From NCBI RefSeq assembly GCF_006352065.1, contig NZ_CP040915.1, positions 2,604,001-2,668,000 of the forward strand: a stretch of DNA of 64,000 bases. Reading direction: 5' to 3'. Source of the stretch: Georgenia yuyongxinii (GTDB lineage Bacteria; Actinomycetota; Actinomycetes; Actinomycetales; Actinomycetaceae). The notes below the pieces were generated by a model. That model had not been told where the DNA came from and made no database searches. It saw nothing but the letters and a program-made list of their open reading frames with translations. Positions 1 to 7,032 of this stretch are shown in pieces. Position 1 is the first letter of the stretch; every line of letters begins with the position of its first letter. The position numbers and the translations under genes were made by a program.

Positions 1-36
1 CGCCGTGCGGACGCTGTGACTGGTCCCTTTCGCGCG

Positions 37-89
37 GCGGAATGATTCCGCACCTGAGACGTTGTATCTCTCAGCAACCAGCAAAGGAG
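37..89 (+). promoter_or_regulatory. trxA upstream region: two inverted repeats and RBS
   Basis: The palindrome GCGGAATGATTCCGC lies at 37-51. A second inverted pair, CTGAGA (54-59) and TCTCAG (69-74), surrounds TTGTAT. The Shine-Dalgarno AAAGGAG at 83-89 is well spaced from the ATG at 97. The palindromes could be operator sites, but the regulator is not identifiable. Confidence 0.35.
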
Positions 90-96
90 ACGCAGC

Positions 97-471
97 ATGG
101 CGACCAAGAACCTCACCACCGAGGAGTTCGAGAACGCGATCAGCGGCGAGGGCATCACCCTGGTCGACTTCTGGGCCGACTGGTGCGGCCCGTGCAAGAT
201 GTTCGCGCCGATCTACGAGCAGGCGTCCGAGACGCACGACGACATCACCTTCGCCAAGGTCGACACCGAGGCCGAGCAGCAGCTCGCCGCCCAGCTGCAG
301 ATCACGGCGATCCCCACGCTCATGGCGTTCCGCGACGGCATCCTGGTGTTCTCCCAGGCCGGCGCGCTCCCGGCGAAGAGCCTCGAGGAGCTGGTCCAGG
401 GCGTCAAGGGACTCGACATGGAGGACGTGCGCAAGCAGATCGCCGAGCACCAGGCGACGCACTCGCACTGA
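97..471 (+). CDS. trxA: Thioredoxin
   Basis: Small cytosolic dithiol-disulfide oxidoreductase of 124 residues, slightly longer than the usual 105-110. The active site WCGPC is complete (Cys30 and Cys33), and the cis-proline that packs against it is visible in the motif AIPTLM (Pro73). The region between them, with a Lys-Val-Asp strand, fits the thioredoxin fold. The C-terminus has a short His-containing tail. The start is fixed by an AAAGGAG Shine-Dalgarno 7 nt upstream. The gene appears monocistronic: it ends just before a strong hairpin and its right-hand neighbours face the other way. No thioredoxin reductase is in the window, so its electron donor is encoded elsewhere. The family assignment is secure; the particular substrate is unknown. 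Confidence 0.96.
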   Translation: MATKNLTTEEFENAISGEGITLVDFWADWCGPCKMFAPIYEQASETHDDITFAKVDTEAEQQLAAQLQITAIPTLMAFRDGILVFSQAGALPAKSLEELVQGVKGLDMEDVRKQIAEHQATHSH

Positions 472-490
472 CCCGCTCCACCAGCTCTCG

Positions 491-521
491 AAGGGCGCCC
501 CGTCGTCGACGGGGCGCCCTT
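491..521. terminator. Strong hairpin after trxA
   Basis: A perfect 11-bp stem (AAGGGCGCCCC with its complement) closes a 9-nt loop 20 nt after the trxA stop. The symmetric stem could also stop leftward transcription from the cupin remnant. There is no long T-run, as is common in high-GC actinobacteria. Confidence 0.8.
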
Positions 522-599
522 CGTCTGTCGGCGGGCTGCTCGTCTGTCGCCGGGCTGCGCCAGCCGAAGCTCCGCCGTCGGGCATCACAGGGCGAGCGG

Positions 600-844
600 G
601 TCGGCGCCTGCGGGCCCTCCAGCCACGTGGTGACGACGGTGTCGCTGGCGTGGATGTTGGTCGACTCGAACACCCCGCCCTCCAGCACCGAGGACTTGTG
701 CGGTGTATAGGCGGGTACCACCAGCACCTCTCCCGCGGTCCCGACGAGCTCGCGTTCCCCCACCGTGAACCGTGCGCGGCCGCGGTGGATGACGAAGGTC
801 TCGGAGCAAGGGTGCTCGTGCAGGTACGGCCGGCACCGGGCGGC
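600..844 (-). pseudogene. Cupin-domain fragment lacking its N-terminus
   Basis: Translating leftward directly after the TAG of the CGNR gene (845-847), in the same frame, gives a recognisable cupin half. It holds the first metal-binding motif (HEHPCSETFVIHRG, with HxH and Glu) and then the second motif region (GEVLVVPAYTPHKSS). A C-terminal stretch ending in TTWLEG follows. No ATG, GTG or TTG precedes motif 1, because the homology begins only about five codons after the stop of the upstream gene. The N-terminal strands are therefore missing. Past about 600 the frame continues into low-complexity sequence without a natural end. I read it as a remnant left when the CGNR gene and the cupin were joined by a deletion. 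An intact cupin starting at a rare codon is much less likely. Confidence 0.55.
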
Positions 845-1441
845 CTAGTACTTCTCCCCGGCCTCTCTATCCTGCTGCTTCTCGTTCTCGTCGTGCTTCG
901 TCTTGTGCTCGTCCTGCTTCTTCTCGGCGGCCCGACGTCGGTACGCCGCCACCTTGTGGCGGTTGAGGCACACCGCGCCGCAGTACTTGCGCTGCCCCGC
1001 CGCCGAGCTGTCGGCAAAGGCGTCGGCACAGCGGATGCCCTCGCACAGTCCCAGACGGTCGGCGCCGCGCGCATGCACCCAGTCCAGCAGCGCGATGGCC
1101 AGTGCCGCGCGTAGGGGATCGCCGTCGTCGCCCACCTCCCACATCACCGCCCCGTCCGGGCCCAGCCGCGGCGTGGGCCGGGCCGCGGCGAGGAGCGCGT
1201 TGAGGGCGGGGGCGACGTCGTGGCCGGTGTGTGCGTCGAGGAAGACCTGGTACGCGTCCTCGGCGGCGGCGTGCAGCGCGCCCTCGGAGCTGGCCGGAAA
1301 TGTGGACGCGAGGTCGCCCAGCACCGCACCCAGGTCGCGGTACCCCTTCGACTCGTCCTGCGCAGCCGCACGTGGGCGGGGCGCGTAGTGGTTGACCAGG
1401 TCGAGCACCTGGTCCATCTCCATCTGTGGCACCGCACTCAC
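845..1441 (-). CDS. CGNR zinc-finger (ABATE-domain) transcriptional regulator
   Basis: About 198 residues. The N-terminal part resembles the ABATE ligand-like domain. The C-terminal zinc-finger block runs LCEGIRCADAF...RKYCGAVCLNRHKVAAYR, with four Cys as in CGNR proteins. The signature tetrad reads CLNR instead of CGNR. The last ~25 residues are Lys/Glu/Asp-rich and probably disordered. I chose the GTG at 1441 because a good -10 hexamer (TACACT, 1448-1453 on the minus strand) lies exactly 6 nt upstream, implying a leaderless transcript. ATGs at 1423 and 1471 are alternatives, but the latter sits inside the operator array. The GTAACC/GGTTAC array overlapping this promoter suggests autoregulation. 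Its targets are unknown. A cupin remnant follows in the same frame. Confidence 0.8.
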   Translation of the reverse strand: MSAVPQMEMDQVLDLVNHYAPRPRAAAQDESKGYRDLGAVLGDLASTFPASSEGALHAAAEDAYQVFLDAHTGHDVAPALNALLAAARPTPRLGPDGAVMWEVGDDGDPLRAALAIALLDWVHARGADRLGLCEGIRCADAFADSSAAGQRKYCGAVCLNRHKVAAYRRRAAEKKQDEHKTKHDENEKQQDREAGEKY

Positions 1442-1447
1442 GGAATA

Positions 1448-1517
1448 AGTGTAACCCCACGAGGGTTCCATCGAGGTTACGATCGTGGTAACCTGACGAA
1501 CACAACCAACAGGTTAC
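1448..1517. promoter_or_regulatory. Promoter and four-half-site operator array of the CGNR gene
   Basis: Four copies of one hexamer alternate in orientation: GTAACC 1451-1456, GGTTAC 1475-1480, GTAACC 1488-1493, GGTTAC 1512-1517. Start-to-start spacings are 24, 13 and 24 nt, so the whole array is itself symmetric around about 1484. The innermost pair forms GGTTAC-N7-GTAACC. The leftmost site overlaps the probable -10 element of the leftward gene (TACACT on the minus strand, 1448-1453), which is where a repressor would bind. The array could also serve a rightward promoter, for the small ORF at 1653. Confidence 0.6.
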
Positions 1518-1652
1518 AAGCACCGTTGACACTGAGGTCCGGGAGCTCATTCCCCGCACTGGGCCGACATGCCGGCGGACTACGCGGCAGCAGCCGCCAC
1601 GAGACAACTACCCAGAACCACCCACCACATGAGGACCGGGAGAAGGATCTCC

Positions 1653-1856
1653 ATGCTGTACCTGTCAGACGCCAACCTCATGCTCTTCCAGGTGCGCCAC
1701 GACGACCTCGTCGCCGAGGCGGAGCGGCACCACCGACGACAGGAGCTGCGGCAACACGATCGGTCCGGTCGCCGTCCCTCGGGCCTCGGTGGGATCCGGT
1801 ACGCACTTCGCCAGGTTCGCCGTGCCTCGTTCGGCTCCACGATCCGACCCGCCTGA
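1653..1856 (+). CDS. Small hypothetical protein (67 aa)
   Basis: A short basic protein starting MLYLSDANLMLFQVRHDD, followed by a Glu/His/Arg-rich helix and an Arg-rich tail. It resembles the numerous small actinobacterial proteins with an N-terminal amphipathic segment and a basic C-terminus, but I do not recognise a named family. The ATG is supported by a purine-rich ribosome-binding site (GGGAGAAGGAT, 1638-1648). It sits divergently from the CGNR gene across the operator array and may share its control. It is the only credible reading of the 1472-2074 interval. Overlapping frames on both strands lack start signals. Confidence 0.45.
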   Translation: MLYLSDANLMLFQVRHDDLVAEAERHHRRQELRQHDRSGRRPSGLGGIRYALRQVRRASFGSTIRPA

Positions 1857-1913
1857 AGAGATCAGCGTGTCCACGTCGGATGCCCTCGCCCGCCTGAGGA
1901 GGCCTCCGACGTC

Positions 1914-1991
1914 GGGGTTCGCCCCGACCCGTCGGCCCGCCCCTCTCAGGGGAAGCGAGGACCGGCTCAGGGGCCAACCGGGGCGAACCCC
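1914..1991. repeat. 13-bp inverted repeat in the 1857-2074 intergenic region
   Basis: GGGGTTCGCCCCG (1914-1926) and its exact complement (1979-1991) flank 52 nt. A nested inverted pair ACGTCGGA/TCCGACGT lies just before (about 1873-1911). No gene is credible in this interval. The structure could be a terminator for the small ORF or part of the leader of the lipoprotein at 2075. Confidence 0.4.
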
Positions 1992-2074
1992 CATATCCGG
2001 CGCCGCCGGGGCGCTGTCACGCTGGTGAGGTCGGCCGGTCGGCGGCCGCACCGGACTCGGGAACAGGACACGTC

Positions 2075-2785
2075 ATGACCCTGCGCAAGCTCGCCTGGAT
2101 CGCGCTAGCCATCGCGCCACCGTTGACGCTCGTCGGCTGCGGTGCCGTGCTGGACGCGGGCCCTGCCACGACCGAGGAGCGCACGATCGAGGATGTCAGC
2201 GCCGTCTCCCTGGCCGGCGCCGGCAACGTCAACCTCACGACCGGAGCGGAGCCGTCTTTGACGGTCACCGCAGGCGAGAACATCATCGACCGCGTCACCA
2301 GCACGGTGCGCGACGGCGTCCTCCGCCTCGACGTCGACGGCCCCATGTACGGCTCGCCCGGCGAGATCACCTACGACCTCGTACTTCCTTCGGTGGAGGA
2401 GATCCGGATCGACGGCGCGGGGGACGTCGACGCCCAGCTCACCGCCGGCGAGACCCTCGAGGTCGACCTCAGCGGTGCCGGCGACGTCCGGGCGACCGGT
2501 GTCGACGTCACAAGCCTGACCGTGCGCGTCGGCGGCGTCGGGGGCGTGCACCTCAGCGGCGCCGCGGACCGTCAGACTGTTGTGATCTCAGGCGTCGGCG
2601 ACTACGACGGCGTCAGCCTCACCTCCGCCGACGCGGACGTGACGATCGGCGGCGCCGGTGACGCACAGGTCCACGCGACCGACACGCTCAACGCGTCCGT
2701 CGATGGCGCAGGCTCGATCGTCCACACCGGTGGCGCGCGCGTGACCAGCAGCATCGATGGCGTCGGGAACATCCGGCAAGGTTGA
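2075..2785 (+). CDS. GIN-domain (DUF2807) lipoprotein
   Basis: A 236-residue exported lipoprotein. The N-terminus has a basic residue pair, a hydrophobic stretch and the lipobox LVGC with acylated Cys22. The mature part has the repetitive beta-helix character of the putative auto-transporter adhesin head GIN domain. Successive short Gly/Asp-rich turns (GAGNVNL, GAGDVDAQ, GAGDVRATG, GVGGVHLSG, GAGDAQVHA, GAGSIVHTG, GVGNIRQG) recur about every 18-20 residues. Such proteins sit on the outer face of the membrane and their function is poorly known. The ATG is preceded by a modest GGACA site. There is no partner gene nearby; a tandem repeat and an MFS gene follow. Confidence 0.88.
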   Translation: MTLRKLAWIALAIAPPLTLVGCGAVLDAGPATTEERTIEDVSAVSLAGAGNVNLTTGAEPSLTVTAGENIIDRVTSTVRDGVLRLDVDGPMYGSPGEITYDLVLPSVEEIRIDGAGDVDAQLTAGETLEVDLSGAGDVRATGVDVTSLTVRVGGVGGVHLSGAADRQTVVISGVGDYDGVSLTSADADVTIGGAGDAQVHATDTLNASVDGAGSIVHTGGARVTSSIDGVGNIRQG

Positions 2786-2816
2786 GGCGGGTTCGCTGCA
2801 GCAACGAGCCCCCGGG

Positions 2817-2858
2817 GCAGCACGAAGCCGGACCACCGCAGCACGACGCTGGACCACC
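2817..2858 (+). repeat. 21-bp tandem duplication
   Basis: Two adjacent 21-bp units (2817-2837 and 2838-2858), each beginning GCAGCACGA and ending GGACCACC, differ at only two positions. They lie between the lipoprotein stop and the MFS gene and have no coding frame of interest. The event looks like a recent slippage duplication. Confidence 0.6.
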
Positions 2859-3024
2859 GTGTCCACCCGTTCCACGAAAGGTCTCGACGCGCGCGGCGGT
2901 ACTGCATAGCCTTTCTCCTATGCGACATTGATCCGCCAGCCCTCGCCCGGCCCGACGGCTCACCCGGCTTGTCACCGGGTGGGCGCTCCTTGCCGAGACG
3001 ATCCCGCTGTACCCGCTCTACGCG

Positions 3025-4131
3025 TTGCTCTTCGCCGATGCCGGCCTGAGCGACGCCGAGATTTCTGCGCTCTTCGCCATCTGGTCCGCGGTCTCGCTGG
3101 TTGCTGAGGTGCCGACCGGCATGCTGGCGGACCGGTTCTCGCGGCGCGCCAACCTGGTGGCGGCCGGCATCACGACGGCGGCCGGATTCGCGATGTGGGT
3201 GGTCGCGCCGAGCTTTCCGGGGTTCGCGGCGGGGTTCGCCCTCTGGGCAATCGGCGGGGCCCTCACCTCAGGAGCCTTCGAGGCGCTCCTGTTCGACGCC
3301 CTGGCTGCGGCCGGAGCATCGGAGCAGTACCCGCGGCTGCTCGGCCGTGTCACCGCGATGGGCCTGCTCGCCCAGGTCCCCGCGGCGGGGCTCGCAACGG
3401 CGCTGTTCGCGGTGGGCGGTTACGCCCTGGTCGGCTGGGTCAGCGTGGCGGTCTCCCTCGCCGCCGCGGCCCTTGCGGCCTGCTTCCCTGAGGCGCCGCT
3501 CTCGTCGTCGGCCCGCGAGGCCGACGACGGGGACGTACGAAGAACTCCGAGCTACCTCGCGGGTGTGCTCGTCGAGCTGAGGACGACGGCGGCCCTGCCG
3601 GGCGTAGCCGGAGCCGTCCTCGCCGTCGCCCTCGTCACGGCCCTCGACACTGCCGAGGAGTACTTCGGTCTGCTGGCGATGAACTGGGGAGTGCCCACCG
3701 CAGCAGTTCCGCTCGCGATCGTGGCCATCCCGCTCGCGGGCGCGGTCGGGGCGAGCATGGGTGGCGCCGCCGCGCGGCTGCGGCCCGGTTCGCTCGCCGC
3801 GTTGCTGGGTGCGGCCGCCCTGCTGCTCGGCGCGGCGGCGTTCGTGGCCCGGCCGGTCGGCCTGGTCGCCGTGGCGGCGTGCTACGGCCTGGGACAGCTG
3901 GTGCAGGTGGTCGTCGACGCGCGCCTCCAGCGGCGCATCCCTTCGAATCAGCGGGCGACCGTGACGTCGGCCGCCGGACTCGGCGGCGAGCTCGCAGCCT
4001 TCGCTGTGTACGCCGCGTGGGCTGTGGGCCAGGCATCGGCGATCGCCGCACTGGTCGGGCTCATCGCGATCCTGCTGCCCCTGATGCTGCGCCCTGGTTC
4101 GGTGAGCCGAGGGCGCGGACGGCGGCACTGA
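3025..4131 (+). CDS. MFS transporter (N-terminus disrupted or start unclear)
   Basis: A 368-residue major-facilitator protein with the usual succession of hydrophobic helices. The motif A loop between TM2 and TM3 is visible as GMLADRFSRR. Family comparison shows the protein should begin earlier: codons 2932-3024 encode a good TM1 (GWALLAETIPLYPLYALLF) preceded by an Arg-rich start. The only upstream in-frame ATG (2920) is followed after two codons by TGA (2929-2931). No ATG, GTG or TTG lies between that stop and the TTG at 3025, which falls inside TM1. The gene is therefore either nonsense-mutated at codon 4 or uses an unusual start such as CTG 3007. Substrate unknown. The body of the protein is otherwise intact. 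Confidence 0.72.
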   Translation: MLFADAGLSDAEISALFAIWSAVSLVAEVPTGMLADRFSRRANLVAAGITTAAGFAMWVVAPSFPGFAAGFALWAIGGALTSGAFEALLFDALAAAGASEQYPRLLGRVTAMGLLAQVPAAGLATALFAVGGYALVGWVSVAVSLAAAALAACFPEAPLSSSAREADDGDVRRTPSYLAGVLVELRTTAALPGVAGAVLAVALVTALDTAEEYFGLLAMNWGVPTAAVPLAIVAIPLAGAVGASMGGAAARLRPGSLAALLGAAALLLGAAAFVARPVGLVAVAACYGLGQLVQVVVDARLQRRIPSNQRATVTSAAGLGGELAAFAVYAAWAVGQASAIAALVGLIAILLPLMLRPGSVSRGRGRRH

Positions 4132-4154
4132 CCAGCGGACGCTGACTGACCGCC

Positions 4155-4192
4155 GTGGCCGCCCCTACCGATCTGCGAGAAGGGGCGGCCAC
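4155..4192. terminator. Bidirectional terminator between MFS and HNH genes
   Basis: An 11-bp perfect stem (GTGGCCGCCCC and complement) with a 16-nt loop lies between two convergent genes. Confidence 0.78.
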
Positions 4193-4232
4193 TGTGGTTC
4201 GAGCGATCCGGGCGGCGCCGCGTCGGGTCGCG

Positions 4233-5780
4233 TCAGGCGGCCGCGTGGTTGTGGCTGATGGTGGTGCCGTCGGGGCGGGTGAAGATCCATTGTCCGTGGC
4301 GGCGTTCGATGTTGATGTGGTGGGTGTGGACGTAGTCGTGGTGGAACCAGCACAGCAGGACTCCGAGGCGGATATTGGTGGAGCCGAACTGGGCCCACCA
4401 CCAGATGCTGTGGTGAATTTCCCCTTCGCCTGGTGGGGCGTTGCAGTGTGGGTATTGACAGCGTTTATCTCTTGCGATGATGGCCCGGGTCTGGGCGGCG
4501 GTGAATATGCGTTCTTCCCGGCCGAGGTCCAGGACTTCGGAATCGGGACCAAAAATGACCCGGTGCATATGGGAGGCGCAGGCCAGGCGGCCGAGCAGGG
4601 CTGGGGCGATCACGACGCCGTCGTCGAAGGTCGCCGGCTCGGCGCCGTGGAGCTGGGCAAGGTCCAGGTCGGCGGTGATGATCTGGTCGGCCCCGCAGGT
4701 GCACCCGGCCACCGCGACGTCCGCCGCGTCCGCCCCCGCGCCCGCCGCTGCCGCGCCAGCCGCGCCGGCGGCGCCGGTGAGTCCACTGGCGGCGGGACCG
4801 GTGAGGGCGGGCTCGCCGGCACCGACCGGGAGAGCGCCGCCGGGGGTGGCGGGCTGGGGTGGGAGGCCGAAGGCGGCGCCGGGGAAGTTGCCGGTGGGGG
4901 TGCAGCCGGGTCGGTGTGTGGGGGCGGCGGCGGCGATGAGGCGTTGGAGGGTCTCGAAGGGCACGGTCACGGCGAGGTGGGGCCGGATCCGGGCGCCGGG
5001 GCGTAGCACGCCGGAGTCCAGGACGAGGTGGGCCAGGGAGGTCAGGGCACCGGCGCGGCGGTGGGCGGCGCTGCGAGTATCACCCTTGGCCGGGGTGCCG
5101 ACCCGGGCGGTCAGCGCGGCCAGGACCGCTTTGCCGCTGGCTTCGGAGAGCCACCCGCCGGGCACGTACCCGCCGGTGGTGGCCGAGAGGTAGAACTCTT
5201 CCTTGGTGCTGTCGGCGCGGTAGGCCCGGTCGGCGGCGTCGGGGTCGGCCTGCTGGCCCCACCGCTGGGCGGCGACGGCGAAGTCGGTGGCGTCCAGGGT
5301 GCGGGCGTGGGTCAGCAGCAGCGCCTCACCGGTTCCGGGGTCTTTGAGCAGGGCCCGGCGGGCGTCGGTGGTGGTGGTGTGACGCACCAGCGCGGTCGCG
5401 TGGTCGGCGCTGATCTGCCCGGTGGCCAACGCGGCCGCGGTGGCGGGCAGGTGGTCGCGCAGGGCCCGGGCCAGGCGGATCTCCCTCGCGGCACTGGCGT
5501 GGTGCTTACCGGTACGGGCCCGGTACCACGCGGCCATGGACCGGGCTCCATCCAGCGCCCACATCCCGTCGGCCTCGACTACCGCCAGCGCCCGGGCGGC
5601 CAGCGCCTCGCCCTGGCGGCGGACCTGCTCGACCGCGTCCAGGGCGGCCAGGACGGTGCCGCCGTCCAGGTCGTGCAGGTCGATCTGGACGAGCCCGGCC
5701 AGCAGCTGACGGACCTGGGCCAGGCCGGCGGTGAGAACCTGTGCGGGCGTGTCCGCCTCCAGCACCGCCACCACGACCAC
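4233..5780 (-). CDS. DUF222 / HNH endonuclease (13E12-repeat family)
   Basis: A 515-residue protein with an N-terminal helical DUF222 region (about 1-330). An Ala/Gly-rich linker containing a CTCGAD motif follows (about 330-385), then a C-terminal HNH nuclease. The HNH core is complete: paired cysteines (CQYPHC, residues 441-446), the HH of EIHH (456-457), a central Asn in STNIRLGVLLC, then Cys and the HHDYVH motif. Members occur in many copies in actinobacteria (REP13E12 in mycobacteria) and their biological role is unresolved. The GTG start at 5780 follows the open frame, though no strong Shine-Dalgarno is evident. The promoter contains a perfect LexA box, so DNA-damage induction is likely. 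Confidence 0.88.
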   Translation of the reverse strand: MVVVAVLEADTPAQVLTAGLAQVRQLLAGLVQIDLHDLDGGTVLAALDAVEQVRRQGEALAARALAVVEADGMWALDGARSMAAWYRARTGKHHASAAREIRLARALRDHLPATAAALATGQISADHATALVRHTTTTDARRALLKDPGTGEALLLTHARTLDATDFAVAAQRWGQQADPDAADRAYRADSTKEEFYLSATTGGYVPGGWLSEASGKAVLAALTARVGTPAKGDTRSAAHRRAGALTSLAHLVLDSGVLRPGARIRPHLAVTVPFETLQRLIAAAAPTHRPGCTPTGNFPGAAFGLPPQPATPGGALPVGAGEPALTGPAASGLTGAAGAAGAAAAGAGADAADVAVAGCTCGADQIITADLDLAQLHGAEPATFDDGVVIAPALLGRLACASHMHRVIFGPDSEVLDLGREERIFTAAQTRAIIARDKRCQYPHCNAPPGEGEIHHSIWWWAQFGSTNIRLGVLLCWFHHDYVHTHHINIERRHGQWIFTRPDGTTISHNHAAA

Positions 5781-5839
5781 CCCAATCGGGTCCGCCGGCC
5801 GGATCGCTCCGGGTCGGCCTCCGCTTATCTCATAACCCC

Positions 5840-5869
5840 ACTCTATCGAACAGACGTTCGACCTAGCAA
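5840..5869 (-). promoter_or_regulatory. LexA (SOS) box inside the HNH gene promoter
   Basis: TCGAACAGACGTTCGA (5846-5861) matches the Gram-positive/actinobacterial LexA consensus CGAAC-N4-GTTCG, with both flanking bases extending the palindrome. On the minus strand it occupies the 18-bp spacer between a plausible -35 (TTGCTA, 5864-5869) and -10 (TAGAGT, 5840-5845). Transcription would then begin about 50 nt before the GTG start. LexA bound here would block RNA polymerase. Confidence 0.8.
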
Positions 5870-5881
5870 CGGTTTGTCGGC

Positions 5882-6061
5882 CTGTGGATTTCTTTTTGTC
5901 GGAACCGGCACACGCCTTTGTCTAGACCTCACAAACCAAACCCCCGGCGGAAGCAGAAAACCCGCACCGGGCTGTGGACGAGGTGGCATCACAGGGCCAC
6001 GAAAGAAAACCCGCGAACCATCTTGTGGAAAAGCCGCCACCGGAATAAAGTTGTGGAAAAC
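5882..6061 (+). repeat. Cluster of TGTGGA motifs (DnaA-box-like)
   Basis: Four same-orientation TGTGGA cores occur in a locally A-rich stretch (around 5883, 5973, 6025 and 6053). The last two are identical decamers, TTGTGGAAAA (6024-6033, 6052-6061). They resemble actinobacterial DnaA boxes (TTGTCCACA-type complements) but none is a perfect match. No gene is credible here. Confidence 0.4.
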
Positions 6062-6137
6062 CACAGCGGCTCGGACGACGCACAAACCAGCGACGACGCC
6101 AGCTTGCAGGGCATACCGACGCGTCGGCCACCATCAC

Positions 6138-6257
6138 CGGCCCGCTCGGCCCGCTCGGCCCGCTGGGCCCGGCTCGACCCGGCTCGACCCGCCCGGCCAC
6201 GCTCGGCCACGTCCGGCCACGCTCGGCCACGTCCGGCCCGCCCGGCCCCGCCCGGGA
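6138..6257. repeat. GC-rich compound tandem repeats
   Basis: The region holds three consecutive 9-mers of CGGCCCGCT type (6138-6164), two copies of GGCTCGACCC (6171-6190), then two exact 20-bp units beginning CGGCCACGCTCGGCC (6194-6213, 6214-6233). It is slippage-prone filler between the HNH gene region and the damaged hydrolase. Frames through it are low complexity. Confidence 0.6.
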
Positions 6258-6262
6258 TCGAC

Positions 6263-6886
6263 CTATGACGGGCCCGCGGACCGTGCCAGGTCCACGACGG
6301 CCCGGACTCCCCCGCGCCGCGACTCTCCGTGGCCGGCGAGGACGGTTCCGGCGCCCGTGGCGGCAAGGAGGTTCAGCGATCGCAGCGCCATCGCCGAGTC
6401 GGTCGTGGCGGCGCCGGCGATGATCCGCGGCCCGGTGTGCGCGGTGTAGGGGTCGAGCGTCACCCAGCACGTCGCCGCTGATGAGCACGTCCGTTCGGGC
6501 AGGTGCAGGGCGCAGTCGCCGAACGTGTGCCCCGGGCTGAGGTCCACCCGAGGACTGCCGGGCACATCGAGCGCGACACCGTTGTCCAACGGCCGCACGC
6601 CGCTCACGCCCTTGACCGTCAGCGCTGCCGCGCGCGCCATCGCACCGAGGATCGGCATCGCCCGCGGATAGCGAAGGGGATAGACCCCGCGCATGTTCTC
6701 GTGCGCGTACCGATACGGGTGAGCTACGAGGTAGTGCTCCTGCTCGGGCGCCGAGACCGGCACCTGGAGCCGGTCCCTGAGCTGCCGTGCCACCCCGAGG
6801 TGGTCGAAGTGAGCGTGCGTGAGCACGAGTGCCGCGATGTCCCCCGGCCGGCGGCACAGGTCGCATCTTGTCTCCTCATGACTCAC
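6263..6886 (-). pseudogene. Decayed MBL-fold metallo-hydrolase
   Basis: The metallo-beta-lactamase signature THAHFDHLG is present, followed by a normal middle region and the late motif SPGHTFGD. Two defects are visible. First, the N-terminal ~60-80 residues that precede the HxHxDH motif in the family are absent; the frame upstream of GTG 6886 is not MBL-like and belongs to the gdh promoter. Second, between about 6464 and 6491 the frame reads a non-homologous CSSAATCW. Shifting one base restores the expected DVLISGDVL, which carries the metal-ligand Asp. This requires one base lost near 6491 and one extra G near 6463, so the shifts compensate and the frame recovers at VTLDPYT. The product would lack the N-terminal strands and a metal ligand. 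Sequencing error could explain the indels but not the truncation. Confidence 0.65.
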
Positions 6887-7032
6887 GGACCGGTGCACAG
6901 GCACCGGGCTGGCGGCGGCGCCGCCCTGCGGTATCGCCCTTGTCGGTATCGCGCTACCGTGCCGGGCAAGCGGCTGCGCCGGTCGTGAGCTCCCGGGGTC
7001 GCCGTCGTCGCCGACACCAAAGAGGGTGGCCC

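Noticed and set aside
5882-6061. Replication origin suggested by TGTGGA motifs
   Set aside because: No perfect DnaA boxes, no dnaA/dnaN/gyrB neighbours, and only four motifs in one orientation.
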